A stretch of 64,000 nt of DNA from Sphaerolaimus hirsutus (Eukaryota; Nematoda; Chromadorea; Monhysterida; Sphaerolaimidae), in assembly GCA_964036195.1 (NCBI GenBank), contig OZ038456.1:3286001-3350000 (forward strand), given 5' to 3'. This document shows, piece after piece, positions 44,314-54,280 of the stretch. A model generated the notes under the pieces. It was not told the DNA's origin and made no database searches. It was given only the letters and a program-made list of their open reading frames with translations. Positions within the stretch are counted from its first letter, which is position 1. Every line of letters starts with the position of its first letter. The translations under genes and the position numbers were made by a program.

Positions 44314-47251
44314 TTCTAACCCCCGATCTGTGGGCGCCGCCGAGTGCGAAGGCATGATTAAATATCATAAATGCAATAATGGGCCTATGACCCCTGTGAG
44401 TGATTTGGACAACGCATGGGACACCCAATACCCCACCAATGTTAGCTACTCAGGACATGGATTGTACTGTTGCAAATGGGTAAGTGAAACGACGCCACAC
44501 TGTGGGCTGTTTCGAGGGGAAGTACGAATGAGATATGGAGCTAACACCATGCAAAGCACGCTGGGTGAGGTTAGCAAGTGCAATTATGAAATGGGTGCAT
44601 GCACACTAGAAGACGGCAGCCAATTAACATGGAAACCGAACCCGAAGGCGGAATGCCCTTATGAAAAATGGCGCGAAATGCATGGACGCATTAGACAGGA
44701 TATCTGGCTAGCCGATGATCACACACTATCACTGTCTTTCAGAGCACATGAAGAGGTTGAATCATGCGGCATCAAACTATGGAAATCGGATCAGGATATA
44801 GTAGTGGCCCCATTTGAAAAGGCAGTGATTCGAAGCGTCAGACAAAAACGAGCGCAAGGGCGACCCACGCTGGGAATAGTGAGCGCAGGCCAATTAGCAG
44901 CCAGCATGCAGGCGGTATACGAAACAGCAGAACAAACCATGCGTGCACAGGCCGTAGCCACCTGCAAGAATGTGCAACACTTCCAAGAATTTGTGCGCCT
45001 GGCTATGAGTGAACACGCCACTACGACAGCCCGCTGGTACATGAATGATAATGAAATAATTGCCAAACCCGCGCCGGACGGATTTTTGGTTCACAAATGC
45101 TTCGCGGTAAAAACATACGAGATCATGAAAGAGGAAAAGTCTCCAGAATGTTATGAAACAGTACCTGTGCAAGTTAGTGTGCACGGGCAAAATGTGACGT
45201 TGCACATGAATAGGTTGACAAACATTCTGCACTTTCAAGCGATCCCGGGATCATGCACCAATGCTCACAATCGTGTGGTAATGTTAAATGGACAGTGGTA
45301 CAAATATCTACCGGAAGTAGGTGGCCTGGAACATTTACCTATGTATAACACACACAGTTTCCCGCAGAAATGGCAACAGGAAAAGGTTAAGGATGTGCAT
45401 CATCAGATTTTTGCCGCCACGACCATGTACAACTTGTCAGAACTATTGCCGACAACCACCCTAAATGACGTGTGGCATGCATATTCAATCGTGCGGCAAA
45501 TTACGCAGGGGGCGGAACCGAAGGTGGAATCACACATGCAAAGGCATCGAACCTTGGCAAAATCGGTATTGGCGCTGGGATGGTGGGATTTTGACACCTG
45601 GCGCACCTGGCTACAAGTATGGATTTATCTGATATGTGCACTGGTCACCATGCAGTATTTACTAGCCGCACTCATGGCCGCAGCGCCGGAAACGGCCGTG
45701 ACTCTGGTGAACAGGGCAAAGGAAAAAATCAAAAGGCGACCAAAGACAGAAGAAAAGTCCAATATTATTGTCGAACTGGCCGAGGACCGCCCTAGCGAAC
45801 AGGTAAAGGTAAGAACGGTAATTAACCCGTGCGTGGGAATGCCAAGTGGCATGCCCGCACTCACGGGCGCGCGTCGTTTTCCCGCTATACAATACAGTAT
45901 CAACAGAAAATGCGATCTGGAAGAAGAATCAGTATGCATGATCACTTTCTCGACGGAAGAAAGAGATAACATACATCAAGTAGCCAACCGACGTGAAGAA
46001 ATCATGCATGTGTACTACAGCCCATCCATTACCATAACCATCGATGGGAGAGAATATCGAAGATGTCTACTGGACACAGGCGCCATGCGTTCATTATGCA
46101 ACAGAGACGTGCTGATGCGGCACAAGGAAAAGGCTACTAAGCATGATGAAGTTTCACCTATTGGAGCCCTCAGGTGTGCAGCAGATTCGAAACTTTTGGT
46201 ATTGGGACAGATGGAAATACCGGTAACCATGGGAAACCACACCTTCGGGATTGTGTTTCAGGCAGTGAACGGATTAGCAGGTGAAATCCTAATTGGCGCA
46301 GACGTCCTGCGGCACATGGTGGTAGACCTACCTGCAAGGGAACTACGAATCCCTACGGCTAACGCGATAATTCCGTTTGACAACCCCGACCCGGAAGTGC
46401 AGCAGCGCAGAATTTACGCTATTGTAAACGAAAAAATAGAAATTCTGGCTAGACATGAAGCGCTAGTGACGGCGAAATTATCTGCCCCCATGGATGAAAA
46501 GTTATTTACGGTCATGGGATTGGATACGGTAGGCGAACGCTGTGGAGTTATGGCCGCTTCAGCGGCGTATGAAACCAGTGCCCCCGTATTTCAGGTGAGA
46601 TGTGCAAATGTGCGAAACCAGCCCGTAGTGCTACAGGTAGGACAGCGCATTGCAGTGGTCGAACCAGTGGACTGCGTGCTGAAGGTGAAACCTGGAGACC
46701 CCCCCGCTGAATGGGTGAAGCAGTGCTATGACAGAGATGTGTGTCGACAGGTTCAAGCGACTGAACCCCCCCCCAAAGTAGCCGAAGACAAATTAGGACC
46801 CCCACTGCAAGTTGCATGTCCAGATGGACACGTGATGGAATTCACCGTGCCAGAAACATTGACGGACGAACGCAGAGAGGAACTGAAAAAGGTAATTTTG
46901 CAGTACAAAGAAGCTTTTGCCCGACATAAGTACGACATCGGCTACAGCGAATTAGTGGACTACCGGTTGCAATTAGTGGATAAAAAACCAATTGCATGCA
47001 GAATGTACCGGTTGAGTCTGGATGATCAGCAATACTTAGAAAATCATTTGAGATGCCTCATCGAGCACGACATCGTGGAACCCAGTACGAGCCCGTATTG
47101 TGCCCCCACGTTGGTGGTATCCAAACCGGATGGATCGAAGCGGATGGTAATTGATTACAGACGCCTGAACGCTGTTTTGCACGCTCCCCAATTCCCATTA
47201 CCCCGCTTAGATGAAACAGTCGAATCTTTATGTAGCTGCAAGTATTTTTAG
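44265..47251 (+). CDS. Glycoprotein-like region fused in frame to aspartic protease and N-terminal RT
   Basis: The frame is open from 44150, but homologous content starts near 44265, where the gag frame's cysteine-rich sequence is taken over one frame later. The first about 450 codons are cysteine-rich, with N-glycosylation sequons (NVS, NVT, NLS), a furin-type site RQKR (44840-44851) followed by a small hydrophobic stretch, and WLQVWIYLICALVTMQYLLA (45605-45680), a transmembrane anchor. This is the layout of a cleaved viral envelope glycoprotein; I cannot assign the family. A basic linker leads to protease, with LLDTGA (DTGA 46073-46084) and EILIGADVL, typical of retropepsins. RT begins about 46920 (VVSKPDGSKRMVIDYRRLNA) and the frame stops at 47251 in the middle of the RT palm. 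No stop separates glycoprotein from protease. Confidence 0.8.
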
Positions 47252-48488
47252 CAGTGCTGACATAAATCAAGCTTTCTATAACATTGCTTTGCATCCAGAT
47301 GATCGACACATCACGTCATTCAGAAATGTTTTTGGACAATTTCAACTGAAACGTTTACCAATGGGATTAAAATGCTCACCCAGTTTAGCGCAGCGCTGTT
47401 TTGAATTAGCTATGGCCGGCTTAATACATCGAAATGTGTTATTATACATCGACGATTTACTGATTTATAGTGCAACCTGGGAAACACATTTATATGACAT
47501 AGGGCAGGTATTGGAAAGATTAATTAGGAATAATTTCAAAATTAGCCCAAAAAAGTGTTTCTTCGCACGCGTCACAGCTGTACGTTTTCTAGGATTTATG
47601 ATTGGCCGTGACGGCGTGTGCGTTCCAGATGACAAACGCCACATAATACAGGACTGGCCGGTACCCACTACCGTAAAGGAAGTTAAGGGTTTTCTGGGAG
47701 CCATAGGGTTTTTTAGACGCATGATTCACAGGTGCGCAGAGTTAGCTGTACCTTTGTCAAATCTCACGCGCACGGGACCAAGAGAAAATTACAATAGCGA
47801 CACCCCAGTGGATTTGACAACAAAACCCAAAGCACTGGAAGCTTTCCATAAGCTCAAGGAAGCATTGTTAGGAAGCCCCTGTTTGCAATTTCCCGACCCT
47901 AAACGCATGTTTATAATTATCACGGACGCCTCTAAAATCGCCGTTGCGGGCGTACTGGCACAACGAGCAGAGGACGAGAAAATACTACATGCATGTGCCT
48001 TTTACAGCCGGAAGTTAGGTGCCACCCAAAGCAAATGGCCAGCGATTTCCCTGGAAGCGTGTGCAATCTACGAAAGCATACGTAATTGGCATTGTTATCT
48101 GGCGGGACGGCCCTTTGAAGTCTGGACTGACGCCAAGAGTATTTCGTGGGTAAAGAATCCTAATTTAGAGACTACCCCGCACGCCATGCTGCACAAGTTC
48201 GCTTTAGCAATTACGCCGTACCAAATCACGTTTAAGCATTTGCGGGGAAAAAGCAACGAATTAGCAGATGCATTATCCAGAAGACAAGACGCACCAGTGG
48301 TATTCGACGAGAAAAAGGACCTGGATGAGGCTTTTGAGCAGTTCGCACAAGTTACGTGCCGTGAAATCGCTATCCCGCATGATAAGCAGGTTACGGTAGC
48401 TGCGGCGAGCAGGGCAGCGTACCAGCCAATCAGCGTAACCGAGGAGGCGGAGTTACTGCGACCAATCAGCGACCGGACGCGCGGGTGA
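47211..48488 (+). CDS. RT (rest of palm/thumb) and RNase H
   Basis: The RT continues here one frame later than the preceding ORF. The changeover is at a run of five T (47245-47249), one base too many for the RT to stay in frame, so this is a decay or sequencing indel rather than a programmed shift. Motifs: SSADINQAFYNIAL (motif A with the catalytic Asp), LPMGLKCSPSLAQ, LLYIDDLLIYS (YIDD 47445-47456), FLGFMIG. RNase H follows with ITDAS, SLEACAIYESI, WTDAKS and LADALSR, the Ty3/gypsy pattern. It ends at a TGA (48486-48488), but the same frame continues into integrase, so the TGA splits one polyprotein. Confidence 0.9.
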   Translation: MKQSNLYVAASIFSSADINQAFYNIALHPDDRHITSFRNVFGQFQLKRLPMGLKCSPSLAQRCFELAMAGLIHRNVLLYIDDLLIYSATWETHLYDIGQVLERLIRNNFKISPKKCFFARVTAVRFLGFMIGRDGVCVPDDKRHIIQDWPVPTTVKEVKGFLGAIGFFRRMIHRCAELAVPLSNLTRTGPRENYNSDTPVDLTTKPKALEAFHKLKEALLGSPCLQFPDPKRMFIIITDASKIAVAGVLAQRAEDEKILHACAFYSRKLGATQSKWPAISLEACAIYESIRNWHCYLAGRPFEVWTDAKSISWVKNPNLETTPHAMLHKFALAITPYQITFKHLRGKSNELADALSRRQDAPVVFDEKKDLDEAFEQFAQVTCREIAIPHDKQVTVAAASRAAYQPISVTEEAELLRPISDRTRG

Positions 48489-49712
48489 AAAGAGGCAGAG
48501 TCACCCGGGCTGCGAGAGCGGCAGCGGAATGCGGAAGCGCCTGGAACTGGAACAATGGCTGGTGGTTCAGGAGCCGGAAGTGGAGTTGTTTCGGGTTTAA
48601 CGGGTGCAACTAAGCGCAGTACAATCATGGCACTACCTCCCATGACCCCGGTTGATAAGTTGAAACGGTTACAAGCAGAAGAACCGTACATAGCCGCAAC
48701 TATAGAAGTGTGTCGCGCAGATAATTTTTACAGCGCCGCGCCGTATTTTATTGATCAATACGGTTTATTACGCCGACAAGCGGGAACGTCCCAGATACCA
48801 GGTGTACAATTATACGACCCAGTGTGTATTCCATCGGAATTAGTTCCATTCGTGTTAGAATTAGCTCACAATCACCCCACGGCGGGCCATTTAGGAATAA
48901 TAAAAACATTTGAAAGATTACAGGAATTCGCGTGGTTTCCAGGAATGCGGCCAGAAAGTGCGCGCTGGGTTGCCACCTGCCCTTCGTGCAACGCCAAGAA
49001 AGGTCTCAGAGCGGCAATGCGAACTCAAATGGTGTGCCGCCAGGTAGCCAAAAGGCCAGGTGATGTGATAGCAGTAGACGCAATAGGACCTTTACTAACC
49101 ACGAAACGCAGAAACCGACATGTGTTAGTATTTGTTGATCAGTGTACACGTTTTGGAATTGCCGTGCCCGTCCCCGACATAAAACAAGACACAGTATCAT
49201 TTGCATTTTTGCTGCACATTTTGCCTATATTTAGTGTGCCGGCCATTATACTCAGTGATAACGCCCCTAGCTTTACCGAGGGCACTTTTGCCAAGCTTTT
49301 ACAATATTTGAACGCGACTCAACATACATCATTTGCGTACACCCCCAAGAGCAACGGAATGGTGGAACGTAGGAATGGTGTTCTGATGGAAATAGTATCT
49401 CACTACGTAAATCGTACACATGACGATTGGGACATACATTTAGGCGCCGCTGTACATGCGTACAATACGTCAAAACACCCTTCCTTGCAAACCACCCCCT
49501 ATGCGTTGCTATTTGGCAAGCCTGCTGCGTCTATGTGGGAGCGTATGATCGAGCCTCCCCCCGACACTGAGGCATTGCCCTCATTGCCGCATAAGCGCGC
49601 TCTTATAAATGAATTAGGCGCGCGTCTGACCACAGCACGCGAAGCAGCGCACACCGCTTTAGCAAAGGCGCAGCAAAAGGAGCAATTTTACGCCAATCGC
49701 CGTGCGCGCTGA
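48489..49712 (+). CDS. Integrase, N-terminal and catalytic domains
   Basis: Same frame as RT-RNase H, after the in-frame TGA. The first ATG is at 48555, but the frame is open from 48489. HHCC zinc-binding domain: HNHPTAGH...CPSCNAKKG (about 48865-49000). Catalytic core: AVDAIGP (first Asp), ILSDNAPSF (second Asp), NGMVERRNG (Glu), with 35 residues between the second Asp and Glu, the classic D,D-35-E spacing. A second in-frame TGA at 49710-49712 ends this piece before the C-terminal domain. Confidence 0.9.
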   Translation, partial: KEAESPGLRERQRNAEAPGTGTMAGGSGAGSGVVSGLTGATKRSTIMALPPMTPVDKLKRLQAEEPYIAATIEVCRADNFYSAAPYFIDQYGLLRRQAGTSQIPGVQLYDPVCIPSELVPFVLELAHNHPTAGHLGIIKTFERLQEFAWFPGMRPESARWVATCPSCNAKKGLRAAMRTQMVCRQVAKRPGDVIAVDAIGPLLTTKRRNRHVLVFVDQCTRFGIAVPVPDIKQDTVSFAFLLHILPIFSVPAIILSDNAPSFTEGTFAKLLQYLNATQHTSFAYTPKSNGMVERRNGVLMEIVSHYVNRTHDDWDIHLGAAVHAYNTSKHPSLQTTPYALLFGKPAASMWERMIEPPPDTEALPSLPHKRALINELGARLTTAREAAHTALAKAQQKEQFYANRRAR

Positions 49713-49958
49713 TTGAATGTGCAACGCGGGCAAGCGGTACGCGTATACACGCCGCGTATTACTCAGTTGACAGGCCCCAGTAAGAAATTCGCGCCTCGCT
49801 TTATCGGCCCGTATGAGTGCATTGATTATGCCCACCCATTAGTGACTTTATTCAACAATATTAATAAGAAAATTTATGTAGTTCATGCAGATCGTTGCAA
49901 GGCAACCAGTGAATATTTAATTCCCCCTTCTTACAGTGAATTATACGGCGACGACTAA
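49713..49958 (+). CDS. Integrase C-terminal domain
   Basis: Continues the integrase frame after the TGA at 49710. Contains GQAVRVYTPR, KKFAPRFIGPYECIDYAHPL and a YVVHADR end, the KF-PR--GPY block and following strand of Ty3/gypsy integrase C-terminal domains. Ends at TAA near 49956. This is the normal end of pol. Confidence 0.85.
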   Translation: MNVQRGQAVRVYTPRITQLTGPSKKFAPRFIGPYECIDYAHPLVTLFNNINKKIYVVHADRCKATSEYLIPPSYSELYGDD

Positions 49959-50184
49959 AATTGATTAATTAGCTGATTAATTAGCCGTTACGACCATCGC
50001 CGTCGCGTCAAACAACACGGAACCAGGTATAACAGGTATGAAGTGTGTGTGAAAGTGTGCGTGTGTTTTTAGGAAGCTCGTGCACCCCTTTTGCCCACGG
50101 GCAACTGGACCGCACGAGTTCTTATTACTTTCCCCGTTCATAAAACTTTGTAATTAATTATTTTATCACATTGTTATAATTATA
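49959..50184 (+). other. Spacer between pol and the downstream ORFs
   Basis: 226 bases of AT-rich sequence with TTAATTAG repeats (GATTAATTAGCTGATTAATTAG), GTGTGTGTGAAAGTGTGCGTGTGT, and CAGGTATAACAGGTATG near 50022. I see no ORF. CACATTGTTATAATTATAATG directly precedes the next start. It may hold a splice acceptor (TTTTTAG at 50068-50074) or internal promoter for the downstream genes. Confidence 0.4.
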
Positions 50185-51204
50185 ATGGCTTCGGCCTCTC
50201 GCAAACGCCCATTTGAAGGTGCAGACGCCCCGCCCATTAAATCCAAGGAGACAAATACACATGGTGCCTGCGGCGGCGGAACCATCCCCCCGCGACAACT
50301 TTACCGCGCGCAGCAGATGCAAAATGGACCGGAAATCTACCCCAGCAGAGGGAAATTCGAAGGTTGGGTAGATAGGGTGTATATTGACTCGGGCGCCGAC
50401 GGGCATGTTGAGTATCAGTGCCATGTGAGAATTTCTGAGCAGACGATGGCGATACTCAGCGAAAACGAGCAGTGGGTGAATGCGGATGAAGCCTATCCGT
50501 ATTTTTATTATTCGAATAAGCGGGCCAAGGCGGCTAGGGACAAACGGACCACCCAGCTGGTGGATTTGTGCGCGAGAATTCAGAAACAACACCCCTCGAT
50601 GTTTCTGCCCCTGGTGCGCCACGGGATGCGTTTCTCGGCGACCGCAATCGCACAAAAAATAGAAAATCCCAGGTACTGGGAGTTTACCGGCGTCGCGATA
50701 TGGGGTAATCAGACAAAGTGCCCCTTAAACGTTGCCGCCCCCGTGGTCGTGAGTACGCAGGGCACGCGGCGCGTCACTCAAGCGGCACGTACATTGACGC
50801 GCGGCGACACTTCCGGCTACCAGCCCTACACGAGCGACTGGAAAACGGCGCGGCTGCGAGCGGCCTTCACGCCGTCGAATTACAAAAATCTGGAACCGCT
50901 GGGCGCAGCGGAGCGGGGCGATGCCGGGCCGGAAAAGTTGGTCATTTTGCACAGAGAATACGTGAGTGACAGCAGAGTGGAAAATTTGAGTGCTGGGCAG
51001 TTGGGGCTGGCCCACGTCGAATATCACGACCTGAACGATTTGGACGTGTTCGGCGACGAATTCTACGGCCATGCGTACGGGCTGCAGGTCGCCACAGCCG
51101 AGGACATCAGCACAACGGGCATCCAGCCGGACACAGAGAACCGAGACAATATGGACGCATTTCTCAGGTATAAATTGGGTATTTTAGCAGCGGCCCACTG
51201 CTAA
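50185..51204 (+). CDS. Accessory ORF of the retroelement, 339 codons, function unknown
   Basis: Intact ATG-to-TAA frame directly after pol. Residues 1-25 are basic and disordered (MASASRKRPFEGADAPPIKS), with a likely nuclear signal, and a second basic patch NKRAKAARDKR lies near residue 115. The middle (from about residue 55) has mixed strand/helix character (GWVDRVYIDSGADGHVEYQC); 'DSGA' there resembles a protease motif but lacks the surrounding retropepsin pattern. No membrane segment. I recognise no family. It lies next to the helicase, overlapping that frame by about 30 bases in the -1 frame, so the two are probably expressed together. Confidence 0.75.
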   Translation: MASASRKRPFEGADAPPIKSKETNTHGACGGGTIPPRQLYRAQQMQNGPEIYPSRGKFEGWVDRVYIDSGADGHVEYQCHVRISEQTMAILSENEQWVNADEAYPYFYYSNKRAKAARDKRTTQLVDLCARIQKQHPSMFLPLVRHGMRFSATAIAQKIENPRYWEFTGVAIWGNQTKCPLNVAAPVVVSTQGTRRVTQAARTLTRGDTSGYQPYTSDWKTARLRAAFTPSNYKNLEPLGAAERGDAGPEKLVILHREYVSDSRVENLSAGQLGLAHVEYHDLNDLDVFGDEFYGHAYGLQVATAEDISTTGIQPDTENRDNMDAFLRYKLGILAAAHC

Positions 51205-54155
51205 ACGAGTCATTTTTGCGGTTTCGGGCGAAACGCGCAACGGATGTGTGCGCACATGTGTCCTGGGAGCACACGCCGCAGGGCACTGCATGCGATATTA
51301 TGGTGCGCCGCCCGGACCCAGAAGAATTACAAGCTGACACTTTCGAAGGACCAGAAGAGCAGCGCGTGCGTTTGCTGGAGCGGGTGAACACGCAGACACA
51401 ACTGTTGAACCAGGCGACGCCCATGTCAGTGCTGAGCTTGGTGCTGGCCAGACCGGACGAAGACAAACCAGCGGCGGGCAGCCCCAATTTATCAGTCAGA
51501 ATTACCAGCATGGAATCAGAGCCAACCACTACAATGTTGCGTGCGAAGTTGGACATGGCGGCGTCGCAATCAGCACTGCCCCGAACCCTGGAGAGTGGAA
51601 GATACATGGTGCGCGGCTCGAACGACTCGCCCAATTACGACCGAACCATGCGGTCGCTGCAAGCCGCCCTGAACAAAGCGCCGGTCGGCTGGGTGCCAAA
51701 AGTGGTTCAGGGGTCAAAAGTACTCACCCTGGAGGCGCAAATCCAATTAGCTGTGATATTGAATTTGCATCTGCTGGATGACGAAACTGACTGGGCGCTA
51801 ATTAGCCGCGAGGCTAATGAGTTGTACGAATCATTGTTCAGGGGAAAAAATGAACAAATGATTCAGGCCAAATTAGGTGAGTTTTTGCCACAACAAGGAC
51901 AGGTAGAAGTTTTAGGAGCTGTGATCACAGCCGTGCGAATGCGCAAACCCCTTTTGATTATGTGTGACTCGCCTTTCGGGTCCGGGAAGACGACCACACA
52001 AAATCAACTGGCGTATGTGTGTTCACGCGGCTATAATTATTATAACTCGAGACCCAGGGTGCGCGCGGGCTCCGACTTGCCATCGGACAAGCAGCCGAAC
52101 GCCAAATACCATTCGACGCTCATCACGTGCACGGTCAACTCGGCGGCTGACGAAGGCGCGCGCAGGGCCCTGACCAATCTGAATAAATTAGGGCAGCGGG
52201 ATATTTTTGGGGCTTTGGAAGTTTTGTTGCGGGAGCGCGCGAAATGGACCGCTATGGCTGATACGCCATTTTCTGAAATGCAAAAACTGGAGGGTTTTGA
52301 AGAATTGTTGAAATTAAGAGCGGCATTTCCGGTGCGCGTTTTGAGCCCCATGTGGGAAACTGACCCCACTTATAATACCACCCCCGCGACCCAATTGCCA
52401 ACCCTGCACACCCTAGCACAGCGAACCGGCCACAACATCGTCCGCCTCAGCCCCGAATGGACGGCAGCGCTGGAAAAGTACGACGGCGCCAAGAAGGACT
52501 ACGAGCTGGTGGACGAAATTATCAACAACTGCACGGACGACGCCGTCATACGCGCACAGCTGACCGAACAAGTGCCATTTCTCACCGCCGAAGACGGAGA
52601 CGAGCAGCCATTCGATGACTTCGAGGCAGGCGTGGCGGGCGCCCGGGCTGGTGAGGCTAGTTTAGCTGACCAGGGATTTTGGGGTAAGGTGCTGCGTAGG
52701 GCGCTGTCTAAATATGTCAGGGCTACGGTCAGGCTGCACCGGGTGTTCTTGGAAGTGGTGCAGCCCGGTCAAATCCATGTCACTTTAGACTCCGCCCACG
52801 ACGCCCGTATAAAAAGTGTGACTGCGTGTGCGGTAATTATTGACGAAGCGTCTTTGGCGTCTGACGCTGCCGTAATTAGCGTGGTTCAGGCGGCTCAGCT
52901 CCCAGTGAACGGCATGCTACTTCTATTTGGAGACAGTAAACAACTGACGCGTATGATTCGCGTGCAAGACTGGGTGGAGCCTGTCCTGAAACCCGACCCC
53001 ACCCTCATTGATAGGCTCACACAATATCAACTATGTCCCGTGGTTCACTTGGAAACAGTGTTCCGCGGGCATCGCCAGCTCATTCAGGCTAACTCTGTGG
53101 CGGCGTACAACGGACTGCTACGCGCCTACAACGACACTGCAGCGCACGGCGCCACCATGTTGCCTGCACCTGGCGACTTCGAGGATGGCGTCATGCTGTC
53201 ATCGACGCTGGTGCACCAGGGCTGCGAATCAAAAGAGGGCATGTCCATTATCAACAAGAAGGAGCTGCGCATCATCCTGCACCTGTACGACTACCTCGTG
53301 GCCACAGTGAAAGAAGATCCCACCCTGCCCTGGGCAGATCTTACCGATCCCGCTAGTTTGCTAATTGTCTGTTTTTATGCGGCGCAGGCGCGCGCCCTAA
53401 TCAGTCGACTAGTAGCCCATACAGAACACGACGCGGCTTACTGGGCCACCCGCGTGATCACTGCCGACAAAGCACAGGCCCGTGAAGCGGAAGTGGTCAT
53501 CGTTTCCTGCGTGCGCGGCAGCCCACCTACCGACTCCGCCCAGCTGGATGCCGACCCCAAGAAGGCGTATGGTAGAGTTGGATTTGTAGCGGAGTTGCCC
53601 CGAGGAAACGTAGCCACCTCCCGCGCCAAATGTGTGCGCATCGTGGTGGCCAACGCCGAGACCATGTTGTGGTCAACCTTTTTCCACCGGTTTCTGACGG
53701 TCGAGCACAAAGCCGACCGGATTTACTCTTACGAGTCAGGCCAAATTTGGGGAAACGTGTTGGGATTTTGGCCTCCGGAATGGCGCCCGCGGGCCGACTT
53801 GAAAGAACTAGTCGGACCGGACAGATACCCGGCCCTCGAAGAAGAACTGCAGGCGGAATGTTTGTCTGACATTGAAACCGCCACCGCGGGCTCTGACTCC
53901 TCTGCAGACGCGCGGGAGGAGGGTGTGCCGGTGTTGGAGGAAGTGGTGCCCGTTGTCGAACCAGTTTACCGCCCTAATGAAGAATATTCCCCCATTAGCA
54001 ACGACATGGCGGCCATGGCACTGCAGAACGTAGCCGAGCCCCCCTCGCCGCCGCCCGAGCACCACGACGCGGTCAAGGCCATCCCACTGCCACCGGAGGA
54101 GGCTCCAGCGCAACAGGTAGAACACCACATGGAAAATGGTAATTGTGAAAATTGA
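51174..54155 (+). CDS. SF1 (Upf1-like) helicase ORF carried by the retroelement
   Basis: Frame open from 51174 to TGA 54153-54155, about 990 codons; first ATG in frame is 51300. Helicase motifs in order: Walker A PFGSGKTT (51975-51995), Walker B IIDEAS (52836-52853), motif III LLFGDSKQL (about 52920-52946), motif V region AREAEVVIVSCVRG (about 53480-53515) and motif VI GNVATSRAK (53604-53630). This is the arrangement of superfamily 1 helicases of the Upf1/DNA2-NAM7 group, which unwind RNA or DNA 5' to 3' using ATP. The N-terminal 250 residues show no known domain. The last 130 residues are acidic and Pro-rich, probably disordered. LTR retroelements normally encode no helicase, so this is an acquired gene. 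A second copy of its C-terminus is at 64000-63791. Confidence 0.88.
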   Translation: MGYFSSGPLLNESFLRFRAKRATDVCAHVSWEHTPQGTACDIMVRRPDPEELQADTFEGPEEQRVRLLERVNTQTQLLNQATPMSVLSLVLARPDEDKPAAGSPNLSVRITSMESEPTTTMLRAKLDMAASQSALPRTLESGRYMVRGSNDSPNYDRTMRSLQAALNKAPVGWVPKVVQGSKVLTLEAQIQLAVILNLHLLDDETDWALISREANELYESLFRGKNEQMIQAKLGEFLPQQGQVEVLGAVITAVRMRKPLLIMCDSPFGSGKTTTQNQLAYVCSRGYNYYNSRPRVRAGSDLPSDKQPNAKYHSTLITCTVNSAADEGARRALTNLNKLGQRDIFGALEVLLRERAKWTAMADTPFSEMQKLEGFEELLKLRAAFPVRVLSPMWETDPTYNTTPATQLPTLHTLAQRTGHNIVRLSPEWTAALEKYDGAKKDYELVDEIINNCTDDAVIRAQLTEQVPFLTAEDGDEQPFDDFEAGVAGARAGEASLADQGFWGKVLRRALSKYVRATVRLHRVFLEVVQPGQIHVTLDSAHDARIKSVTACAVIIDEASLASDAAVISVVQAAQLPVNGMLLLFGDSKQLTRMIRVQDWVEPVLKPDPTLIDRLTQYQLCPVVHLETVFRGHRQLIQANSVAAYNGLLRAYNDTAAHGATMLPAPGDFEDGVMLSSTLVHQGCESKEGMSIINKKELRIILHLYDYLVATVKEDPTLPWADLTDPASLLIVCFYAAQARALISRLVAHTEHDAAYWATRVITADKAQAREAEVVIVSCVRGSPPTDSAQLDADPKKAYGRVGFVAELPRGNVATSRAKCVRIVVANAETMLWSTFFHRFLTVEHKADRIYSYESGQIWGNVLGFWPPEWRPRADLKELVGPDRYPALEEELQAECLSDIETATAGSDSSADAREEGVPVLEEVVPVVEPVYRPNEEYSPISNDMAAMALQNVAEPPSPPPEHHDAVKAIPLPPEEAPAQQVEHHMENGNCEN

Positions 54156-54280
54156 TACGAAACAATTTTTGTCAAAAAAACAGTTATCAAAGTTTCAATG
54201 TAATAATTCATGCACAACTTTTTGTCATCAGGAGAAACAGACAACTTTGTAACAAAAACCAGTAATTAAAAACATACTTG

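Noticed and set aside
50380..50410. DSGA in the 339-codon ORF as a second retropepsin
   Set aside because: Lacks the flanking hydrophobic pattern and the downstream ILIG-type motif; a normal DTGA protease is already present at 46073.
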